Assembly (NCBI GenBank): GCA_900548905.1
Contig: URMK01000010.1
Location: forward strand, 1-64,000
DNA length: 64,000 nucleotides
DNA from: an uncultured Lachnospiraceae bacterium
GTDB taxonomy: Bacteria; Bacillota; Clostridia; Lachnospirales; Lachnospiraceae
Direction of reading: 5' to 3'
The notes under the pieces were generated by a model, which saw only the letters and a program-made list of their open reading frames with translations, was not told where the DNA came from and made no database searches. A program made the position numbers and the translations under genes. The first letter of the stretch is position 1; each line of letters opens with the position of its first letter. Shown here piece after piece: positions 1-8,258 of this stretch.

Positions 1-51
1 ACATTATTTTTTACTTTCCATTATCAAAATAATGTTTAGCTAAACATTATT
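1..51. repeat. Nested palindromes at the left edge
   Basis: Bases 28-51 form a perfect 24-base palindrome (AATAATGTTTAG followed by its complement). Bases 1-10 (ACATTATTTT) are the exact reverse complement of 26-35. The octamer ACATTATT therefore occurs at 1-8 and 44-51, and inverted at 28-35, a 43-base period between the two same-strand copies. The palindrome covers the stop codon of the truncated methyltransferase. It could be the end of an inserted element, an operator, or the first unit of a longer array cut by the window edge. The repeat is seen directly; its role is unknown. Confidence 0.6.
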
Positions 52-520
52 GAGCATTAAGCACCTGCCACCGGCAGTCATACCCTGCTTCGTCCATTTC
101 AGAGAGAACTGCGGCAAAGTCGAACCCTGCATGGATTGATAACAGGTTCTTAACGTTCTCAACAAGAAGGTATGCGGGCTTATCACCTTCGTCTTTGCCT
201 TTGATGAGATCAATAATACTGTAATAGATTCCACTTCGTTTTCCACGCAGGCCTCTCTGCTTTCCTGCAATGGAGATATCCTGGCATGGGAATCCAAAAC
301 ACCAGATATCTGCATATGGGATTTCTCCTGGTTTGAGTTTTGTAACGTCATCTGCTTTCCACTCCCCCTCCGTATCATACATGGCCTCATAAGAAGCCCT
401 TGCAAACTTGTCATACTCACAGTATCCGATGCACTTATGCCCGGCGGCTTCCAGCCCCAGCCGGAATCCACCGATGCCCGCACAAATATCCAAAAATGTA
501 AGCTGCTTTATATCAATCAC
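47..520 (-). pseudogene. Truncated DNA (cytosine-5) methyltransferase, N-terminal part
   Basis: This 157-residue frame starts at a GTG next to GGGGGAAG. It carries the N-terminal half of a C5-cytosine methyltransferase: motif I (FLDICAGIGGFRLG, residues 8-21), motif IV with the catalytic Cys (FGFPCQDIS) and motif VI (ENV). It ends in TAA after VLNAQ, exactly where family members normally continue into motif VIII. The target-recognition region and motifs VIII-X are missing, so the fragment should not methylate by itself. The stop lies inside a perfect palindrome, suggesting interruption by an inserted sequence. The rest of the gene may lie left of the window, so a split gene or intron-like interruption cannot be excluded. 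It follows the radical SAM gene, in a late-gene position of the phage-like region. Confidence 0.65.
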
Positions 521-576
521 CTTCCCCCTGCTGCATCCTCGTCCTCCATGCCGCTGACTGTTTCATATTTTAGGTC

Positions 577-608
577 ATAAAAATAAGCGGCCTGTGGAAA
601 CTGCCGCT
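577..608 (-). terminator. Terminator after the radical SAM gene
   Basis: On the minus strand the stem AGCGGC/GCCGCT (586-591 with 603-608) has an 11-base loop and is followed by TTATTTTTAT. This fits an intrinsic terminator 30 bases after the radical SAM gene and separates it from the methyltransferase fragment. Confidence 0.6.
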
Positions 609-639
609 CAAATTCATATTAATATCTATAACATGCACT

Positions 640-1644
640 CTACTCCCCGTTCATCACGGCAAAATCACGCAGGCTTTTCTTTTTATAAATCCCAGGCTGG
701 TTTGCCCATCTTGCAATGGACACATAAACGCCCCGGAATGAACTTCCCACATATCGGTTGAACCGCATGACATAGGGAAGACACCTATGCCTCATCAAAA
801 TCTCAATCCGCTTTAACAGGCCAAACACATCTTCCGCCCAAAAGCTTTCATCCCACACATCCTCCCGGTCAAACCCACAGAAGCAATAGAACCGCAGACG
901 GGTATTTTTGTACTTCCTCGCCAGAACCATTTTACTTTCAATGACTTCCGCATCTGCGATATTGTCGAAGGAAAATGTATAGGTTTCATCATACCTGCCG
1001 TAAAACAAAGCCGCGCATTCCCGGTCATCCAGAAGCCTCTCATCCAATCCCTGCCGGAATTGGAACGGCTTATTCACCGCCTTCAAACCCTACAGCATCT
1101 CCTCCCACTTCGGATGCCCTAAAAAGTTATCATCCAGCAGACAAATCTTTTTCCGCTCCGTATCCTGGAATTCCTCCAGCAGACTGTGCAAGCATACCCT
1201 GTCATAGTTCCTGTTGACACAAAACCCACACTTACGGAAACACCTCCGCGTGAGGAATCCGATAGAGTAATCCAGATAGAACCGGTACTCATTCCTCTTT
1301 GCTCCGGCATCCAGCTTTTCCTGCACCCACAGGTCATAAAGGTGATAGTCCGGCATGTGGTGCTCCGCTTCATCCGGCAGTGCCGGAGCCTTATCATAAT
1401 AGAACCCGGTTCCTCCGTATATCAGATTTCCAAGTTTCAAAATGTCCTCCGGTACATCGGTATCCGTAAACACTTTAGACAAATACACCTGGTCAAATGT
1501 TTCCAGCCCCTCATAGTCTGTTTTCAGCACCACCTCATCACCGTGTGCTTTATGATAACCGGACAGCTTCATACACGCCCGGTTCGGAAACTTGTGCTTT
1601 TTCCTGCCAATCAAGTCCGCATCAATTACTGCTATCCTGGACAT
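640..1644 (-). pseudogene. Radical SAM protein interrupted by an in-frame TAG
   Basis: Two adjacent reading blocks (1090-1644 and 640-1086) lie in the same frame, separated only by TAG at 1090-1092 and one Gly codon. Together they encode about 333 residues. The N-terminal part has a CxxxCxxC cluster (CFRKCGFC) typical of the [4Fe-4S] site of radical SAM enzymes, and the second part begins with conserved-looking KPFQFRQGLDERLL. The start is the ATG at 1644, behind GGGGAGG; an upstream in-frame ATG at 1692 has no such site. A single C-to-T change in a CAG codon would create this TAG. A TTG two codons after the stop could restart translation, so a split but functional protein is possible. The gene follows a PAPS-reductase-like gene by 45 bases. 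The substrate is unknown. Confidence 0.75.
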
Positions 1645-1688
1645 CCATACCTCCCCGTTACATTTTGTCACGGCATTAAAAAACACAA

Positions 1689-2474
1689 TCACCCGTACCT
1701 GCCCAATCTTTTCTTTAATTCCTGGGAAAACGCCTTCCCACTTATCTTTTTCCCTTCCTGCATCCTTTCTTCCTCAAACCGGAACCGAATATCCAAATCT
1801 TCCACAGAGTAATCCGACCTGAAATTTCTCCATGTCTTTGACTCCCATTCCAGAAGCTTTTCCCACAGCTTGGGGAAATGTTTGCGCAGCACCCTCAATT
1901 CTTCCAACGGTTGCAGTGGACAACACCAGCAGGACACCCGGCGGAACAGTTCATACAACCCGTCCCAGTCATATCCTCTTTCATAACAATATTCTAGACA
2001 ATCTTTCTCTGTCATTCCCCAATCCACCAGCGGATAGCAAAATTCCCTGACTCTCTTTGGTTCATCAGCCGCAATCCCGATATATTGCACGATCTCATGT
2101 TCTTTTTTGAGGTTCGACAAGTAACGGTTAATCACTCTGGTTTTCAGCACAGCCGTACACCAGCGGTTCCGGAGACCTGCCCAGCTGAACCCTGCCTTAT
2201 CTGCAAGCTTTGGGTTCTTCCGCTTTGGCCTGTGGTGAAGGAAATAATACTCAAAACCCTTATCCGCTTTCAGCCATACAATCGGAACCATGACAGACTG
2301 GGCCACCTTTTTTACATGCTCATACATCTGGGGAAATTCCAGTCCGGTATCGCAAAACAATATCAGATCCAGCGGCCAGTTCTCCTCAATGAGCCGGAGC
2401 ACCATTGCCGTGGAGTCCTTTCCGCCAGACAGAGATGCCACATAAAGCTTATCCTTTCTGCTGGCCTCATGCAT
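1689..2474 (-). CDS. PAPS reductase-family PP-loop protein (phage type)
   Basis: The 261-residue product has the PP-loop SGGKDS near residue 17, diagnostic of the adenine nucleotide alpha hydrolase/PAPS reductase family. This family adenylates substrates or handles activated sulfur, as in CysH, DndC and IbrA. A cysteine cluster (CWCCP) lies in the C-terminal half; it resembles phage IbrA-like proteins more than assimilatory CysH. The ATG at 2474 sits behind AGGAAGG and overlaps the end of the upstream HTH gene; an in-frame ATG at 2489 is also possible. Pairing with a downstream radical SAM gene suggests a joint nucleic acid or nucleotide modification. That is inference, as no Dnd partners are visible. 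Confidence 0.75.
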   Translation of the reverse strand: MHEASRKDKLYVASLSGGKDSTAMVLRLIEENWPLDLILFCDTGLEFPQMYEHVKKVAQSVMVPIVWLKADKGFEYYFLHHRPKRKNPKLADKAGFSWAGLRNRWCTAVLKTRVINRYLSNLKKEHEIVQYIGIAADEPKRVREFCYPLVDWGMTEKDCLEYCYERGYDWDGLYELFRRVSCWCCPLQPLEELRVLRKHFPKLWEKLLEWESKTWRNFRSDYSVEDLDIRFRFEEERMQEGKKISGKAFSQELKKRLGRYG

Positions 2475-2694
2475 CCATCCTTCCTGCATTCATTTGGGAA
2501 GTCCTATCCATTTTTACCTCTGCAAGTCTTTGTTGTATGTTCAGAGCCGCAATATTCCCATAGCCCTCCATATCCTTTGTCTTGCAGTAATTCCGTACAA
2601 TATCACGGGACAGCCCTACAGCAGAGGCAATGGCCTTATAGCCTTTCCCCTGCAACCGCAATTCCTCTATCTGTGCCGCCTGTATCTCCGTCAT
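2467..2694 (-). CDS. Small helix-turn-helix phage protein
   Basis: The product is a 75-residue protein whose N-terminal half reads as a resolvase/sigma-like helix-turn-helix (QIEELRLQGKGYKAIA, then GLSRDIVRNYCK). Phage relatives often carry a zinc-binding tail after this helix pair; here the tail lacks paired cysteines and may be shortened. The start at 2694 is supported by GGAGG eight bases upstream; an earlier in-frame start at 2757 would add 21 residues with no similar site. The 3' end overlaps the next gene. It is probably a DNA-binding regulator or a terminase-associated factor. Confidence 0.65.
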   Translation of the reverse strand: MTEIQAAQIEELRLQGKGYKAIASAVGLSRDIVRNYCKTKDMEGYGNIAALNIQQRLAEVKMDRTSQMNAGRMDA

Positions 2695-2972
2695 CCTCCT
2701 GACCTCCAATAGAAAAAGAGCCAAAAAGCACCCTTTATAGATGCTTTTCAGCCCCAAAAATGTAGGATTTTTACAACTTCCATCTGCCTTTCATATGTGG
2801 AAAGTCTTGAAAACCCTGCATTTATGTATGGATAACACGATGTTTCCTATCCCCCCTGCTAATTTCTGCGAAAATTCACGTTTGAGGGGGCATCGGTTTC
2901 CGGGGGGCAGGGTTCTGGATATTCTCACTCCCCTTCCCCCTGCGGAAAAATCCACGGGAAAAATGTACAGCA
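2695..2972. other. Intergenic stretch between HNH and HTH genes
   Basis: No convincing open frame is present. The segment is G/C-run rich near 2885-2945. No clear hairpin with a T-run or promoter was found by eye. Confidence 0.4.
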
Positions 2973-3326
2973 TTAATATCTATACTCCTGATACCTGTCC
3001 TCGGTCATCGTCTTGCTGTCATGGCAGTTCTTACACAGTGCCTGCCAGTTGGACTCATCCCAGAACAGCTTCTCATCCCCACGGTGCGGCACAATATGAT
3101 CTACCACAGAAGCCTTCACCAGCCTGCCCTGTTCCTGGCACCGGACACACAGCGGATGCGCTTTCAGGAACCTGCTTCTTGCTCTGCGCCACCGGCTGTC
3201 ATACCCACGCCCGGATGACGTGGCACGGTCTCCCCTGTGCAATGCCTCGTGTTCTTCACAATATTTCCCGGAAGTCAGTCCCGGACACCCCGGATGCTTA
3301 CAGGGCTTCTTCGGTTTCATCGGCAC
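2973..3326 (-). CDS. HNH endonuclease (phage)
   Basis: The 117-residue protein has the HNH nuclease fold signature: paired cysteines (CVRC), the core VDHIVPHRGD with the catalytic His, an Asn-containing NWQALCKNCH and the closing CxxCH zinc motif. An additional N-terminal zinc-like cluster (CKHPGC, YCEEH) is present. Phage HNH proteins of this size usually sit just before terminase genes and assist DNA packaging cleavage. The start is a GTG seven bases after AAGGAGG; the ATG two codons later is too far from that site. Confidence 0.88.
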   Translation of the reverse strand: MPMKPKKPCKHPGCPGLTSGKYCEEHEALHRGDRATSSGRGYDSRWRRARSRFLKAHPLCVRCQEQGRLVKASVVDHIVPHRGDEKLFWDESNWQALCKNCHDSKTMTEDRYQEYRY

Positions 3327-3351
3327 AGCGCCACCTCCTTTTCTATGTAAC

Positions 3352-3381
3352 GGGCAGGGTGAAAGGATAAAGCCCCTGCCC
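3352..3381 (-). promoter_or_regulatory. Hairpin upstream of the HNH gene
   Basis: GGGCAGGG at 3352-3359 pairs perfectly with CCCTGCCC at 3374-3381 over a 14-base loop, in the 192-base gap before the HNH gene. There is no T-run after it, so it is more likely an RNA-processing or pause structure than a terminator. Confidence 0.35.
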
Positions 3382-3518
3382 CATGCGGAGGCAAAAGAAA
3401 AAGCCCCATGGATTCCTCCACAGAGCTTCTTACAGTTCTTCGCAGTTTAAGGATAACACAGAAATCTGTTCAATTCAATCAACTCTTTCGCTACACTTTG
3501 TCTACCAAAAGTCTACCG

Positions 3519-4004
3519 TCAGCTCAAAAGATAAGTTTCCGTCTGTTTCTCACGGAATTCATAAAAGCTGTCCAGTTCCTTTTCTGCCTTCCTCCGGTAT
3601 TTCCCTATCATGGAATGGCTGACACGGTACTTAATCATCAGTTCCTCCCATGCCATCCTGTCCATAACCAAATCCTTTACAAACTCCGGCAGCCTCCCAC
3701 TTAATTGCATAACGGCATATTCAAAGAACGTGATTTCTTCCTGCAGGTATTCGTATCTTTGAAACAGGGAATCATACCAGTCATCATCCATCCTCTCTTT
3801 TACCCGGCGGTAATGGATGGCTGTCTTTCCTGTTTTATCAGATATCCCGCTGGTCTGCACCCGTTCCCCCTGCGGTCTGGCATAATTCATACTCTCAATC
3901 ACATCCGTGTACGGTACTCCCTCAAAATGCCGCATCCGGAATTCCAGTACAAAACACTCCTGTTTCATTTTCCGGTACTCCTTAAACATCTCTCCTGCCG
4001 TCAT
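3519..4004 (-). CDS. Phage regulator resembling DUF1492/ArpU-type late activators
   Basis: The protein is 161 residues and mostly helical, with a C-terminal region that reads as a sigma-region-4-like helix-turn-helix (WEELMIKYRVSHSMIGKYRR, about residues 125-145). Phage proteins of this type sit between replication and packaging modules and control late transcription, which fits this position. The start at 4004 has GGAGG nine bases upstream and overlaps the SNF2 gene by 23 bases, so the two are translationally linked. The family assignment is by overall layout, not by a diagnostic motif. Confidence 0.6.
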   Translation of the reverse strand: MTAGEMFKEYRKMKQECFVLEFRMRHFEGVPYTDVIESMNYARPQGERVQTSGISDKTGKTAIHYRRVKERMDDDWYDSLFQRYEYLQEEITFFEYAVMQLSGRLPEFVKDLVMDRMAWEELMIKYRVSHSMIGKYRRKAEKELDSFYEFREKQTETYLLS

Positions 4005-5349
4005 GGCTCCAACCTCCAATCTTCGCTCTCACCGCATCCACCAGCGCCGACTGCCCACAGTCCTTTTTCTCCAGCGCCTCCATCACCCGTTCATCCAGTG
4101 TATCCTTTGCAATCAGATGATGGATAACCACCGTTTCCTTCTGTCCCTGCCGCCATAACCTTGCGTTCATCTGCTGGTACAATTCCAAGGACCAGGTCAA
4201 CCCGAACCAGATAAGGGTAGAGCCTCCGGCCTGCAGGTTCAGCCCATGCCCGGCTGAAGCCGGATGGATGACCGCCACCGGGATTTCCCCTGCATTCCAC
4301 TTTTGGAAATCCTCTGCGGTATCCAGCTCCACCGCTCCAATCCTCTCCCGGATTCTTGCCAGGTCATGTTTATACCAGTAAGCAACCAATACGGGCTTTC
4401 CATTCGCCGCTTCCACCAAATCCTTCAAGGATTCCAGCTTCCGGTCATGGATATGCTTTACCGCCCCGTTCTCATCGTAAACCGCCCCATTCGCCATCTG
4501 CATCAGCTTGTTGGACAGCCCGGCGGCGTTCACCGCATCAATGTCACCGTCCTCGTAAGGCAGCAGCATATCCCTTTCCAGCCTCCGGTATAACTCCATC
4601 TCCTTCTCACTCATGGCAGCCTCTACCCGGTTATAAATGCAGTCCGGCATCTCCAGATAATCCACCGCTTTCATGCTGATACAGATATCGGAGATTAAAC
4701 CATAAATTGCCTCTTCCGCTCCCTCTCCCGGCTTATAAGAAAACACCATCTCCCTGCTCCGCTTATCCGGTACAAAGAACCGTTCCCGGTAGCCACCTAT
4801 AAAACGCCCAAGCCTCTGCCCCATATCCAGAATCCCAATCTCCGCCCACAGGTCGATTAACCCATTTGGTGCCGGGGTTCCGGTCAGCCCCACAATCCGT
4901 TTCACCATTGGACGGACTTTCTTCAACGCCTTAAACCGTCTGGCCTTATGAGACTTAAACGAAGACAGTTCATCAATCACTACCATGTCGAACTCCCACC
5001 GGCCATGTGCCACCAGCCACTCCACGTTTTCTCGGTTGATGACATACAAATTTGCCCTCCGGTTCAATGCCGCTATCCGTTCCTTCTCGGAGCCAAGCAC
5101 CAGTGACATTTCAAGCCCGGACAGATGTTCCCATTTTTCCAGTTCCCCCGGCCAGGTGTCTCTCGCCACCCGAAGCGGCGCAACCACCAGAACCTTCCTC
5201 ACCTCAAAATAATCCAATACCAGCTCCCATATAGCCGTAAGAGTGATTACCGTTTTCCCAAGCCCACAGTCCAAAAACAAAGCGCTGATATTCTGATTTA
5301 CAATAAACTCCTTCGCATACTCCTGATACTCATGTGGCACATATTTCAT
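3982..5349 (-). CDS. SNF2-family DEAD/H helicase (phage)
   Basis: The 455-residue helicase has Walker A LDCGLGKT near residue 25-32, motif II VIDELSSF near 120, motif III GLTGTPAPNG, and the C-terminal helicase half ending in QMNARLWRQGQ (motif VI). This compact SNF2 form is a standard member of Firmicutes phage replication modules. It presumably remodels protein-DNA complexes or unwinds DNA during phage replication. The start at 5349 lies eight bases after GGAGG and overlaps the VRR-NUC gene by 20 bases. Confidence 0.9.
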   Translation of the reverse strand: MKYVPHEYQEYAKEFIVNQNISALFLDCGLGKTVITLTAIWELVLDYFEVRKVLVVAPLRVARDTWPGELEKWEHLSGLEMSLVLGSEKERIAALNRRANLYVINRENVEWLVAHGRWEFDMVVIDELSSFKSHKARRFKALKKVRPMVKRIVGLTGTPAPNGLIDLWAEIGILDMGQRLGRFIGGYRERFFVPDKRSREMVFSYKPGEGAEEAIYGLISDICISMKAVDYLEMPDCIYNRVEAAMSEKEMELYRRLERDMLLPYEDGDIDAVNAAGLSNKLMQMANGAVYDENGAVKHIHDRKLESLKDLVEAANGKPVLVAYWYKHDLARIRERIGAVELDTAEDFQKWNAGEIPVAVIHPASAGHGLNLQAGGSTLIWFGLTWSLELYQQMNARLWRQGQKETVVIHHLIAKDTLDERVMEALEKKDCGQSALVDAVRAKIGGWSHDGRRDV

Positions 5350-5614
5350 CCAGCACACCTCCAATCTGCTCTGCCCTGTCTATCACATAAACCTGAAATC
5401 CTAATGCCTCCAGCTGCCTCTTTCTCTTTTCCTGTAAAGGCCGGGGCTTCTTTCCCGGAGCCTTCAACTCCACAAAAGCAATACTTCTCCCCGGCAGCAG
5501 GACAATCCTGTCAGGCACTCCATCCAAGCCGGGAGAAACGAATTTCACCGCCATGCCTCCCATCTTTTTCACCTGTACGGACAACGCCCTCTCTATCCTG
5601 CTTTCTTCGCCCAT
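5330..5614 (-). CDS. VRR-NUC domain nuclease
   Basis: The 94-residue single-domain VRR-NUC protein has a PD-(D/E)XK-type active site: GLDGVPDRIVLLPG supplies the Asp and FVELKAPG the E-x-K pair. Stand-alone VRR-NUC proteins of phages act on branched DNA, and in these modules always neighbour an SNF2 helicase, as here. The start at 5614 is chosen because AGGAAGG lies seven bases upstream; an earlier ATG at 5650 lacks one. Confidence 0.9.
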   Translation of the reverse strand: MGEESRIERALSVQVKKMGGMAVKFVSPGLDGVPDRIVLLPGRSIAFVELKAPGKKPRPLQEKRKRQLEALGFQVYVIDRAEQIGGVLDEICAT

Positions 5615-5688
5615 ATCTGTCCTTCCTTTTCCCCTTTGCCGAAAAGCCATCCTCGCGCATATATGGCATATACACGTATTCGCACTTG

Positions 5689-5856
5689 CTATCTGCCTGT
5701 TATATATCCATTCATAAAATATAAGATAGTATCAGCAACATAAGCAACAAAGTACCTCAACCTCCCATGTTTCCTGAAAATCTCCCAGTTGCCTATCTGC
5801 ACAATATCCGGCATCCCATATGGCAACAGCAACTTTTGCCCATTGTTGTCAGTCAT
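5689..5856 (-). CDS. Small conserved-looking phage protein
   Basis: This is a 55-residue frame beginning MTDNNGQKLLLPYG, in the gap between VapE and VRR-NUC and overlapping the vapE stop by eight bases. Its composition (GNWEIFRKHGRLRYFVAY) is protein-like and would be translationally coupled to vapE. The ribosome site is weak (GAGGG about 12 bases upstream). The function is unknown; it might be chance coding. Confidence 0.45.
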   Translation of the reverse strand: MTDNNGQKLLLPYGMPDIVQIGNWEIFRKHGRLRYFVAYVADTILYFMNGYITGR

Positions 5857-8245
5857 CCGGCGTGTTGCCCTCATTTGCTGAAAAAACTCTCTCACGGCAA
5901 TATCCGCGCACCACGCCGTAAATCGAAAAACGCACCTTGCCGTCCATCTTCTTCCACCCTTCCATATTTGCCATGATCGCACTAATCTCATTGGCATCCT
6001 GCCGTTTCAGGTTCCCTCGCTCCTTCCCGAAGCATTCACACCAGATTTCCATGTTGCAGACACGCTCCCTGCGGCGCACCCCCGGCTCCTTAGAACCGCC
6101 AAACTCCGAACCGCAGATATAATTCCGGCGGTCATAAAGCTCCATCCTCTCCCAGTTTTCCGGCAGCAGCATATCCAGATAGTCCCGCACCATGCCTTCC
6201 CGCTCATCCACCTCCATGGCGGTCTGCTGTTCTTTCAGTGCCATCCCTGCCAGTTCGTTGTCCAGGTGCAGAGACTCCCCGGCCTTATAATAGAGCAGCG
6301 CCTCCGCCCAGATCTGCCGGACATCCTCCTGCACCATCTCCCAGGATGCATATTTCCCGTCCCCCGGTGTCTTCACCGGCCAGAACCTCCGGTTCCCTGC
6401 TGTATCCCTCAGATACCCGCTCTCCGCATTGGTGGTCCCAATAAAAATACACTGCCTCGGATGCGGGGTAGCCCTGCGCCCGAAGGATGCACGGTAAATG
6501 TCATTCTGTCTGGAAAGGAACCCACGGAGCGTTTCAATCTCTGTCTTTTTCAGCCCTGCCAGCTCCCCAATCTCCAGAATCCAGTACCCCTGCAGCTTCT
6601 CCGCCGCCGTCTTATCCCTCGTATCATTCAGGAGCAGGGAGTCATTGAACCATTCGCCGCACATCTTAGAAATCAGCGTAGATTTTCCCTTGCCCTGCGG
6701 GCCGTTCAAAACCAGCATGGTGTCAAACTTACAGCCCGGCTCCATCACCCTTGCAATGGCTCCGCACAAAGTCTTTCTGGTTACTGCACGGACATAGGCA
6801 TTGTCCGAAGCCCCCAGATAATCCACCAGTAAAGTATCCACCCTCGGCACTTTATCCCACTCCGGCAGCGTGGATAAAAATTCCCGGATTGGATGGTAGG
6901 AGCGGTCATCCGCCACCTTCGCCACCGCAATATCGTAATTCCTGGCTGAAAAAGTGCCATAGGTCAGGTCGATATAAGAAATCAGCTGCGCGTCATCCGC
7001 ATCCCTCCAGAACCGTCCGGGATGCTCCCACGGCACTTCCCCTTTAATCTCCATGCCGTCACTCAACTGGTTAAACACAATGTCTTTCAGTTTCTCATCA
7101 TGATTCAGAATCAGCAGGAGGTTTTTCAGGCTGTTCTTCAATACCGTGGAGCGCGGCTCATACTCCAGCTGTTTCAGCCAGTCCCCATCTGCCTGTGAAA
7201 ACTCCCTCTCTGCCTTTTCCCTCCGCTCTCCGGCAATGGTCATCTTCACCTTCTCGTCACCCACTGCCAACTCGCTCATTGCCTTAAAAGAAGGCAGTTT
7301 TGTAGGGTCTGCATCCTCGGATGACTTTGCATCCAGCTCCCTGAATTTATGAATCCTTACCATGTCAAAAGCATTCATCAGCTTCCCGCAGGCCGGATCC
7401 GTGGCATGGTGGGAATAAGCAAACTTCCCCTCATAGACCACCACGCCCGCCTGGGAATCCGCCGGGATATAATCATACCTTCCTGGCATGGTACTTGGCT
7501 GGTACACCTCCGACAGAAAAGCGGCCGCCGCCTCCTCAATGCTGTAAGTCCGGCAGAATGCCCCAATCACTCCGTCTTTCTCCAGGGGGTCCGCCTGTTT
7601 CTTCATCTCCCTCTGCACCACTGCCTGCCGGCGGCTGCTTACCGGCCACTCCGAAGAATCCTTCCAATCCTTATATCTTGCCAGCACCTGATCCGGGTTC
7701 AGGAATTCCCCCTCGATATCCCGGAACACAAACTCCCCGTCCGCAGAAGTAGACGGCCAGTACATCAGCCTGGACGGTTCATAGGTGGAATCGTCAAACA
7801 GCTCCATGCCGATATCCTCCGCCACCTTCCTCGCCGCTGCCGTATATTCATCCGGCGTTACTGTTCTGGACAGCGGGATAATGAGCCGGAGCCTGGGGTT
7901 CTCCGGCGTGTGTTTATGGGTGGAATAAATAAGGCAGCGGAAATCAAAAAACATCTCCATCTGCTCCGGAATGTCAGCCGTAGCATAATCCATATCCAGC
8001 GTCAGGGCAGACCGGAACACCACGCAGTCCTTCTTCCTCCTGCCGCCTTTCAGCTTTCCCAATACAAACCCTCCCACATCCTTGATGTCATCCTGCCTCG
8101 CTTTGGACATCTTCCGGTACTGCTCCACCGTCTCCGAAGTACGGATGGTGGTGGAGATACGCCCTATAAATTCCTCCAGTTCCATCTCCCTGCCGTTCCA
8201 CCGCTTCTCCATCCGTGAATTCCCTGTTGAAATAAACAGCCTCAT
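5849..8245 (-). CDS. VapE/VirE-type phage primase-helicase
   Basis: The protein is 798 residues. The N-terminal 350 residues resemble the archaeo-eukaryotic primase-like/VirE N-terminal region (LDMDYATADIP). The C-terminal half is the VapE/DUF5906 ATPase with Walker A GPQGKGKST near residue 515 and the sensor-like FIGTTNAESGYLRD downstream. It is expected to initiate phage DNA synthesis as primase plus helicase. The start at 8245 follows GGAGG and GGGG-rich sequence by nine bases; upstream in-frame sequence overlaps the polymerase gene and is not protein-like. It lies directly after the polymerase gene. Confidence 0.88.
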   Translation of the reverse strand: MRLFISTGNSRMEKRWNGREMELEEFIGRISTTIRTSETVEQYRKMSKARQDDIKDVGGFVLGKLKGGRRKKDCVVFRSALTLDMDYATADIPEQMEMFFDFRCLIYSTHKHTPENPRLRLIIPLSRTVTPDEYTAAARKVAEDIGMELFDDSTYEPSRLMYWPSTSADGEFVFRDIEGEFLNPDQVLARYKDWKDSSEWPVSSRRQAVVQREMKKQADPLEKDGVIGAFCRTYSIEEAAAAFLSEVYQPSTMPGRYDYIPADSQAGVVVYEGKFAYSHHATDPACGKLMNAFDMVRIHKFRELDAKSSEDADPTKLPSFKAMSELAVGDEKVKMTIAGERREKAEREFSQADGDWLKQLEYEPRSTVLKNSLKNLLLILNHDEKLKDIVFNQLSDGMEIKGEVPWEHPGRFWRDADDAQLISYIDLTYGTFSARNYDIAVAKVADDRSYHPIREFLSTLPEWDKVPRVDTLLVDYLGASDNAYVRAVTRKTLCGAIARVMEPGCKFDTMLVLNGPQGKGKSTLISKMCGEWFNDSLLLNDTRDKTAAEKLQGYWILEIGELAGLKKTEIETLRGFLSRQNDIYRASFGRRATPHPRQCIFIGTTNAESGYLRDTAGNRRFWPVKTPGDGKYASWEMVQEDVRQIWAEALLYYKAGESLHLDNELAGMALKEQQTAMEVDEREGMVRDYLDMLLPENWERMELYDRRNYICGSEFGGSKEPGVRRRERVCNMEIWCECFGKERGNLKRQDANEISAIMANMEGWKKMDGKVRFSIYGVVRGYCRERVFSANEGNTPDD

Positions 8246-8258
8246 TTTCCCCTGCCTC

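Noticed and set aside
1..51. CRISPR array at the left edge
   Set aside because: Only one full palindrome and one partial copy are visible, and the repeat is AT-rich and lies in a coding gene.
1090..1092. Genetic code change (TAG read as an amino acid)
   Set aside because: Genes within the element and the host genes use TAG as an ordinary stop, and only one gene has an internal TAG.
1186..1812. 208-codon plus-strand frame opposite the radical SAM gene
   Set aside because: It lies antisense to two clear genes and has no ribosome site.
3396..3411. 30-codon minus-strand frame before the HNH gene with a GGAGG site
   Set aside because: The product has low-complexity composition and no support beyond the ribosome-like site; it may be a leader peptide at most.
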